A DNA stretch of 10,330 nucleotides from Pseudomonadota bacterium (GTDB taxonomy: Bacteria; Pseudomonadota; Alphaproteobacteria; Rhizobiales; Beijerinckiaceae). The stretch is taken from contig JAFAAP010000277.1 of assembly GCA_023426505.1 (NCBI GenBank), positions 1-10,330 on the forward strand. The letters run 5' to 3'. The notes beneath the pieces are model-generated. The model did not search any database. It was given only the letters and a program-made list of their open reading frames with translations, and was not told the origin of the DNA. A program made the translations under genes and the position numbers. Positions 6,271 through 10,330 of this stretch are shown piece by piece. The first letter of the stretch is position 1, and every line of letters starts with the position of its first letter.

Positions 6271-7067
6271 TGCTGAAGGTTCGTGTCATTCCGTGCCTCG
6301 ACGTGAAGGACGGCCGCGTCGTCAAGGGCGTCCAGTTCGTCGATCTCGTCGATGCGGGCGATCCGGTCGAGGCCGCCAAGGCCTATGACGCCGCGGGCGC
6401 CGACGAGCTCTGCTTCCTCGACATCACCGCGAGCCACGAGGCCCGCGGCATCCTGCTCGACGTGGTGCAGCGCACCGCGGAGGCCTGCTTCATGCCGCTC
6501 ACCGTCGGCGGCGGCGTGCGCACGGTCGAGGACATCCGCCGGCTGCTGCTCGCCGGGGCCGACAAGGTGTCGATCAACACCGCGGCCGTGAAGAACCCGG
6601 ACTTCGTGCGCGAGGCGGCGGAAAAGTTCGGCGCGCAATGCATCGTGGTCGCCATCGACGCCAAGAAGGTATCGGGGGAGGGCGAGGAACCGCGCTGGGA
6701 GATCTTCACCCATGGCGGCCGCAACGCCACCGGCATCGACGCAATCGACTTCGCCAGAAAGGTCGCGGAGCTGGGGGCAGGGGAGCTTCTCGTCACCTCC
6801 ATGGACCGGGACGGCACCAAGGGCGGCTACGATCTCGCCCTCGTGCGCGCCATCGCGGACGCGGTCCCGGTGCCGGTCATCGCGTCCGGCGGCGTCGGCA
6901 ACCTCGACCACCTGGTCGACGGGGTGCGCGACGGCCACGCCAGCGCCGTGCTCGCCGCCTCGATCTTCCATTTCGGCACCCATTCGGTCGGCGAGGCGAA
7001 GGAGTACATGGCGAAAGAGGGCCTGAAGATGCGGCTCGACAAGCCGGCCCTGGACAAGGCGGCGTAA
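6270..7067 (+). CDS. hisF: Imidazole glycerol phosphate synthase, cyclase subunit HisF
   Basis: HisF uses ammonia from HisH to convert PRFAR into imidazole glycerol phosphate and AICAR, the latter entering purine synthesis. The 265-residue barrel has Asp11 in 'VIPCLDVKDGRVVKG' and Asp130 in 'VAIDAKK', the two catalytic acids. Phosphate loops are 'TVGGGVRT' (78-85) and 'VIASGGVGN' (203-211). It is slightly longer than many homologues (about 253-260) because of a Lys/Ala-rich C-terminus after 'YMAKEGLKMRL'. The start ATG shares its A with the hisA stop (TGATG), and AAGGAG (6256-6261) is eight bases upstream. The tightly coupled part of the cluster ends here: hisE is 136 bases away, beyond a palindromic repeat. 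Confidence 0.98.
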   Translation: MLKVRVIPCLDVKDGRVVKGVQFVDLVDAGDPVEAAKAYDAAGADELCFLDITASHEARGILLDVVQRTAEACFMPLTVGGGVRTVEDIRRLLLAGADKVSINTAAVKNPDFVREAAEKFGAQCIVVAIDAKKVSGEGEEPRWEIFTHGGRNATGIDAIDFARKVAELGAGELLVTSMDRDGTKGGYDLALVRAIADAVPVPVIASGGVGNLDHLVDGVRDGHASAVLAASIFHFGTHSVGEAKEYMAKEGLKMRLDKPALDKAA

Positions 7068-7079
7068 GGCGGCTTCCTT

Positions 7080-7180
7080 GTCATCCCCGGCGGCCCGAAA
7101 GGGCCGGGGAGGGGATCCATCATCAGCGCCTAGGGGTCCACGGATCCCTTCCCCTCCGCTTCGCTCCGGCCGGGGACGAC
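7080..7180. repeat. Composite palindromic repeat between hisF and hisE
   Basis: An outer stem pairs GTCATCCCCGGC (7080-7091) with GCCGGGGACGAC (7169-7180), 11 of 12 positions. Inside it, GGCCC (7092-7096) and GGGCC (7101-7105) close on a GAAA loop. GGGGAGGGGATCC (7106-7118) pairs with GGATCCCTTCCCC (7142-7154) with one G-T wobble. The 101 bases therefore fold into a multi-branched structure on either strand. I believe similar 'TCATCCCCGG...GGATCC' elements are dispersed in Methylobacteriaceae-type genomes, but that is from memory. A start at 7078 in frame with hisE would translate the repeat; I regard it as non-coding. Confidence 0.8.
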
Positions 7181-7203
7181 ACCGAGGGAGCCTGAAAGAA
7201 ACC

Positions 7204-7524
7204 ATGACCACCTTCACCCTCGACGACCTCGCCCGCATCGTCGCCACCCGCGCGGCGGCGCCCGCGACCGAGTCCTACACGGCCAAGCTTCTCGTGGACG
7301 GGCCGGCCAAGGCCGCCAAGAAGCTCGGCGAGGAGGCCGTGGAGGCCGCGATCGCGGCCGTGCAGGGGGACCGCCAGAACCTCACGGCCGAGGCGGCGGA
7401 CGTGCTCTATCACCTTTTGGTCGTGTTGCAGGGGGCTCATATTCCCTTAAATGAGGTGATGGCCGAACTGGAGCGCCGCACCGCGCAATCGGGGCTCGCC
7501 GAGAAGGCCGCGCGCAAGCCGTAA
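7204..7524 (+). CDS. hisE: Phosphoribosyl-ATP pyrophosphatase HisE
   Basis: HisE removes pyrophosphate from phosphoribosyl-ATP, step 2 of histidine biosynthesis. The 106-residue all-helical product belongs to the MazG-like fold. The Mg-binding acids are seen in 'KKLGEEAVEAAIAA' (39-52) and 'EAADVLYHLLV' (63-73). It is stand-alone, not fused to HisI, so the next step is encoded elsewhere. ATG 7204 was chosen because homologues start here ('MTTFTLDDLARIVATRA') and upstream in-frame codons run through the palindromic repeat. The ribosome site is modest (GAAAG, five bases upstream). coaA begins 15 bases after its stop, so the two are likely co-transcribed. Confidence 0.97.
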   Translation: MTTFTLDDLARIVATRAAAPATESYTAKLLVDGPAKAAKKLGEEAVEAAIAAVQGDRQNLTAEAADVLYHLLVVLQGAHIPLNEVMAELERRTAQSGLAEKAARKP

Positions 7525-7539
7525 ATGAAGGTGGGTCTG

Positions 7540-8523
7540 ATGGACCAACGCAACGCGGTGCCTGCCTTTGAGGCGGAAGACGACGACGGGCTCTCGCCCT
7601 ACAGGATCTTCCAGCGGGACGAGTGGGCGAGGCTTCGTGCCGACGCGCCGATGACGCTGACCGCCGAAGAGGTGGTGCAGCTGCAATCCCTCAACGACCC
7701 GATCTCGCTCGACGAGGTGGCGGCGATCTACCTGCCCCTGTCGCGCCTGCTCTCGCTCTACGTCGCGGCGACGCAGGGGCTGTTCAAGGCGACACAGCGC
7801 TTCCTTCTGGCCGAGAAGGAGGAGAAGGTGCCCTACATCATCGGGGTGGCGGGCTCGGTGGCGGTCGGAAAATCCACCACGGCCCGCGTGCTCAAGGCGC
7901 TGCTGGCGCGCTGGCCCAACACCCCGAAGGTCGATCTCGTCACCACGGACGGCTTCCTGCTGCCGAACGCCGAGCTGACGCGGCTCGGCCTCATGGAGCG
8001 CAAAGGATTTCCCGAGAGCTATGACACCGGCAAGCTCCTGCACTTCCTGGCCGACATCAAGGCCGGAAAACGCAACGTCCACGCGCCGCTCTACTCGCAT
8101 CTGGTCTACGACGTGGTGCCGGGCGAGGAGACCGTGGTGGACCGGCCTGACATCCTCATCGTCGAGGGGCTCAACGTGCTCCAGCCCGCGCGCATGCCCA
8201 AGGACGGCACGGCGATCCCGTTCGTGTCCGACTTCTTCGACTTCTCGGTCTATATCGACGCCGACGAGGCGGACCTGCACCGCTGGTACGTGAACCGTTT
8301 CCTGCGCCTGCGCCACACCGCCTTCCGCGATCCGCTCTCCTATTTCCGCCGCTATGCGGAGCTGCCCGAGGACGAGGCCATGGCCACCGCGGACGGGCTC
8401 TGGAGCCGGATCAACCTGCTGAACCTGCGCGAGAACATCGTGCCGACCCGCCAGCGCGCGAGCCTGATCCTGAAGAAGGGCGCGAGCCACCGCATCGAGA
8501 CGGTGGCGCTGAGACGGCTCTAG
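7540..8523 (+). CDS. coaA: Type I pantothenate kinase CoaA
   Basis: CoaA phosphorylates pantothenate with ATP, the first and usually feedback-controlled step of coenzyme A synthesis. The 327-residue product matches the bacterial type I family (316 in E. coli). The P-loop is 'GVAGSVAVGKST' (102-113). 'TTDGFLLPN' (135-143) follows, then 'RKGFPESYD' (154-162), 'PLYSHLVYDVVPGE' (183-196) and 'IVEGLNVLQ' (207-215), all family blocks; the C-terminal part carries 'WYVNRFLRLRHTAFRDPLSYF'. I chose ATG 7540 because GAAGG (7527-7531) is eight bases upstream. ATG 7525, directly after the hisE stop, has no ribosome site and would add five residues. The hisE-coaA adjacency is conserved in rhizobia as I recall it. 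Confidence 0.97.
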   Translation: MDQRNAVPAFEAEDDDGLSPYRIFQRDEWARLRADAPMTLTAEEVVQLQSLNDPISLDEVAAIYLPLSRLLSLYVAATQGLFKATQRFLLAEKEEKVPYIIGVAGSVAVGKSTTARVLKALLARWPNTPKVDLVTTDGFLLPNAELTRLGLMERKGFPESYDTGKLLHFLADIKAGKRNVHAPLYSHLVYDVVPGEETVVDRPDILIVEGLNVLQPARMPKDGTAIPFVSDFFDFSVYIDADEADLHRWYVNRFLRLRHTAFRDPLSYFRRYAELPEDEAMATADGLWSRINLLNLRENIVPTRQRASLILKKGASHRIETVALRRL

Positions 8524-8575
8524 CCTCAACCTTCCGCAATCTTGAGCGTTGTGTCCTCGGACGATCGGAGGATGC

Positions 8576-9094
8576 ATGGCCACGCAGCCCGTCGAGGACA
8601 AGCTCAAGCGCAGCGCCGAGCACGCGAAGGAAGCGGCTGCCCAGACCCAGGAAGCCGCCGAAAACACGCAGGAGGCGGCCGAACACACGCAGGCGGCCGC
8701 GCGCACCACCGCCAAGGCCAGCGTCCAGATGAAGGACAGCGCCGACCGGCGCACGGAGCTCGCCGCCAACCGAACCGTCTTCGCGGCGGAGCGCACCTAT
8801 GCGGCCTGGGTGCGGACGGGCCTGGCGGCGCTCGCCTCCGGCATCGGCGCCAAGAAGCTGCTCGAGGGCGTGGTGCCGGACTGGATGACGATCTCGACCG
8901 GCTCGATCCTCGTGCTCTTCAGCGCCTTCTGCTTCGCGGCGGCCGTGTGGCGCCAGCTCTTCACCGGCTCCCAGCCGCCCCAGCCGGACGTGCAGCGGAT
9001 CCCGCCCTTCCTGATGGTCGCCTTCAACGGCTTCCTGGCCCTCGTGGCACTCGCGGCCCTGTTCAGCCTCTGGTTCGGCCGGACGGGCGGGTGA
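8576..9094 (+). CDS. DUF202 (YidH-type) membrane protein with seven-residue-repeat N-terminus
   Basis: The function is unknown. The 172-residue product has two parts. Residues about 13-50 are a helix of Ala, Glu, Gln and Thr built on a seven-residue repeat ('HAKEAAA', 'QTQEAAE', 'NTQEAAE', 'HTQAAAR', 'TTAKASV'), which suggests an amphipathic or coiled-coil segment. The rest looks like the DUF202 family: 'LAANRTVFAAERTYAAWVRT' (62-81), the Arg/Trp signature before the first membrane segment (about 82-98), then segments at about 107-125 and 146-167. ATG 8576 follows GGAGGA (8567-8572), a strong but closely placed ribosome site. A TTG at 8549 would add nine unlikely residues. It lies 52 bases after coaA on the same strand and converges on the kinase gene. 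Confidence 0.85.
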   Translation: MATQPVEDKLKRSAEHAKEAAAQTQEAAENTQEAAEHTQAAARTTAKASVQMKDSADRRTELAANRTVFAAERTYAAWVRTGLAALASGIGAKKLLEGVVPDWMTISTGSILVLFSAFCFAAAVWRQLFTGSQPPQPDVQRIPPFLMVAFNGFLALVALAALFSLWFGRTGG

Positions 9095-9113
9095 ACGGGA
9101 TTGAGGCGAGGCG

Positions 9114-9174
9114 CACCCTCCACCTCTCCCTCCAGGGAGAGGTGAGGTCGCAGAGGCTCGCGCCTGAACGGGTG
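9114..9174. repeat. Palindromic repeat between convergent genes, possible bidirectional terminator
   Basis: CACCTCTCCCT (9121-9131) is the exact inverse of AGGGAGAGGTG (9134-9144), giving a strong stem with a tiny loop. A second hairpin, AGGC/GCCT around TCGC, lies at 9154-9165. Outer CACCC (9114-9118) can pair with GGGTG (9170-9174), closing a three-way junction. The 'CTCTCCCT...AGGGAGAGG' core is, as I recall, a very common dispersed element in Hyphomicrobiales genomes. It lies between a plus-strand and a minus-strand gene end, where it could stop transcription both ways, but there is no T run on either side. Confidence 0.65.
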
Positions 9175-9194
9175 GACGCAGCGCTGGGGAAGGC

Positions 9195-10196
9195 TTACCC
9201 CAGCAGCCCTTCCTGCCGCGCCAGATCGCGCAGGTCCGCCTGCGGGCGGGCGCCGAGATGGCTGATGATCTCGGCCGCCGCGAGGCCGCCGAGGCGGGCG
9301 CAGTCGACGAGGTCGAGCTCCTGGGTCAGGCCCGCCATGAAGCCGGCCGCGAAGAGGTCGCCCGCGCCGGTGGTGTCGACGACGCGCTCCACGGGAAAGG
9401 CCGGCACGGCCCGGGTCTCGCCGCGGGTGACCACGAGGGCGCCCTCGGCCGAGCGGGTGACGACGCCGAGGAGGTTTTCCTCGCGCAGCGCCGCGAGCGC
9501 CGTATCGGCGTCGGACGTGCCGTAGAGGCTCTGCAGCTCGTGAATGTTGGCGAAGAGGATGTCGAGGCTGCCGTCGCGCATGAGGCCGAGGAACTCGTCC
9601 CGATAGCGGTCGACGCAGAAGGCGTCCGACAGGGTCAGCGCCACCTTGTTACCGGCTTCATGGGCGATCTTCACGGCCTTGCGGAAGGCTTCCTTCGCGG
9701 CCGGCGGATCCCAGAGATAGCCTTCGAGGTAGACGATCGACGAGGCCTTCACGGTGTCCGGGTTCACGTCGTCCGGCGTGAGGTTCTGGCAGGCGCCGAG
9801 ATAGGTGTTCATGGTGCGCTCGCCGTCGGGCGTCACCAGGATGAAGCTGCGCGCCGTGGCGGGGCCGTCCTCGGCCGGGGACACGTCGTAGTGGACGTCG
9901 ATGGCCTTGAGGTCGTGGGCGAAGAGGCGGCCGGTCTCGTCGTCCTTGACCTTGCCGATGAAGCCGGCCTGCACGCCGAAGGAGGCGACGCCCGCGGCCG
10001 TGTTGGCGGCCGAGCCGCCCGACACGATGATGGCCGGGCCCATGTCGCCGTAGAGCTCCTCCGCACGCGCCTCGTCGATGAGCTGCATGGCGCCCTTGTG
10101 GACGTTCTTCTTGAGAAGGAAGGCCTCGTCCGTATGGGCGAGCACGTCAACGATGGCGTTGCCGAGCGTGAGCACGTCGATGCGTTTCTGGGACAT
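9195..10196 (-). CDS. PfkB-family carbohydrate kinase, probable adenosine kinase
   Basis: This is a ribokinase-family enzyme. Homologues at this length in rhizobia are annotated as adenosine kinase (adenosine plus ATP to AMP plus ADP), but sugar kinases look similar and substrate cannot be fixed from sequence alone. The 333-residue product has the first PfkB signature around 'SGGSAANTAAGVASFGVQAG' (59-78) and the second, 'DTTGAGDLFAAGFMAGL' (274-290), with the catalytic base Asp280 and the GAGD anion hole. 'NIHE' (217-220) fits the NxxE motif that positions magnesium. 'GKVKDDETG' and 'TYLGACQNL' fit the substrate-lid region. ATG 10196 is chosen from homologues ('MSQKRIDVLTLGNAIVDVLA'). No clear ribosome site precedes it, so its translation start is less certain. 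An in-frame start at 10256 would give a basic extension unlike the family. Confidence 0.92.
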   Translation of the reverse strand: MSQKRIDVLTLGNAIVDVLAHTDEAFLLKKNVHKGAMQLIDEARAEELYGDMGPAIIVSGGSAANTAAGVASFGVQAGFIGKVKDDETGRLFAHDLKAIDVHYDVSPAEDGPATARSFILVTPDGERTMNTYLGACQNLTPDDVNPDTVKASSIVYLEGYLWDPPAAKEAFRKAVKIAHEAGNKVALTLSDAFCVDRYRDEFLGLMRDGSLDILFANIHELQSLYGTSDADTALAALREENLLGVVTRSAEGALVVTRGETRAVPAFPVERVVDTTGAGDLFAAGFMAGLTQELDLVDCARLGGLAAAEIISHLGARPQADLRDLARQEGLLG

Positions 10197-10330
10197 GGAT
10201 AACCGGAGAATCGAGGGGAGACGGCGCGCTTTCGCATTCCCGGCGCTGCGGGTCAAGTTTTGCGGGGGCGGACTGCGGTGCCTACCCCGGCGCTGACGAC
10301 GACTGCACGGAATCCTGCGCGGTGTCGGCG
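10197..10330. other. Kinase leader and right-edge sequence
   Basis: No complete gene is visible. On the minus strand, CTTGAC (complement of 10253-10258) is a perfect alphaproteobacterial -35 box pointing at the kinase gene, but there is no good -10 box 17 bases further on. One minus-strand frame is open from the right edge to a TAG at 10282-10284, ending 'ADTAQDSVQSSSAPG'. This could be the tail of another gene, but 15 residues are too few to tell. Confidence 0.3.

Noticed and set aside
7078..7203. N-terminal extension of HisE by 42 residues
   Set aside because: The added codons lie in the palindromic repeat and resemble no HisE. The ATG at 7204 gives a normal family length.
7447..8796. Long minus-strand open frame (449 codons) opposite coaA and the DUF202 gene
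   Set aside because: Shadow of two real genes. Its repetitive N-terminal part is only the antisense reading of the DUF202 heptad repeats.
9258..10202. Plus-strand open frame opposite the PfkB kinase
   Set aside because: The minus-strand product has both PfkB signatures. The plus frame is an Ala/Val/Glu/Arg-rich antisense reading.
1..10330. CRISPR array, tRNA or rRNA genes, insertion sequence, phage or defence genes
   Set aside because: No regularly spaced direct repeats, RNA-gene landmarks, transposase or integrase motifs were seen. All long coding stretches are accounted for by housekeeping or small membrane protein families.

Overview
The window is about 10.3 kb of GC-rich DNA from what is almost certainly an alphaproteobacterium of the Hyphomicrobiales (Rhizobiales). 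The basis is gene order (ftsK-lolA, hslVU facing away from hisB, then hisB-DUF2628-hisH-hisA-hisF-hisE-coaA), which I know from Sinorhizobium and relatives. The hslV-hslU gap also carries a dispersed palindrome whose forward reading gives the peptide pattern 'VMPALVAG..VF..AWMAGTSPAMT', familiar from Bradyrhizobium, Methylobacterium and Microvirga-type genomes. A Methylobacteriaceae-like source is a guess; order level is more secure.

Layout. (1) 3-449: C-terminal end of the DNA translocase FtsK, cut by the left edge. (2) 553-1545: LolA, the periplasmic lipoprotein carrier, with an unusually long Pro/Ala-rich linker. (3) 1603-3584, minus strand: the HslVU (ClpQY) protease, hslV transcribed first and hslU second, with a triple-hairpin repeat in the 113-base gap. 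(4) 3585-3775: divergent regulatory region. (5) 3776-8523, plus strand: histidine cluster hisB, a small membrane protein (DUF2628 type), hisH, hisA, hisF, hisE, then coaA. The DUF2628 gene, hisH, hisA and hisF overlap by 1 to 4 bases at each junction, so they are probably translationally coupled. A second palindromic repeat splits hisF from hisE. (6) 8576-9094: a DUF202-type membrane protein with a seven-residue-repeat N-terminus. (7) A third palindromic repeat lies between convergent genes. (8) 9195-10196, minus strand: PfkB-family sugar/adenosine kinase. (9) 10197-10330: kinase leader and perhaps the tail of another minus-strand gene.

How the genes work together. HisE acts at step 2 of histidine biosynthesis, HisA at step 4, HisH-HisF at step 5 (glutaminase plus cyclase) and HisB at step 6. 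The remaining his genes are not in the window. CoaA starts coenzyme A synthesis and is placed to be co-transcribed with hisE. HslVU is a cytosolic ATP-dependent protease.

No gap between genes exceeds 300 bases. Most of the window is conserved housekeeping DNA, and I see no sign of an undescribed system such as a defence island, phage or CRISPR. The items most worth a second look are three architecturally similar palindromic repeats of different sequence in three gaps, the DUF2628 gene locked into the his operon, the heptad-repeat DUF202 protein, and the extended LolA.
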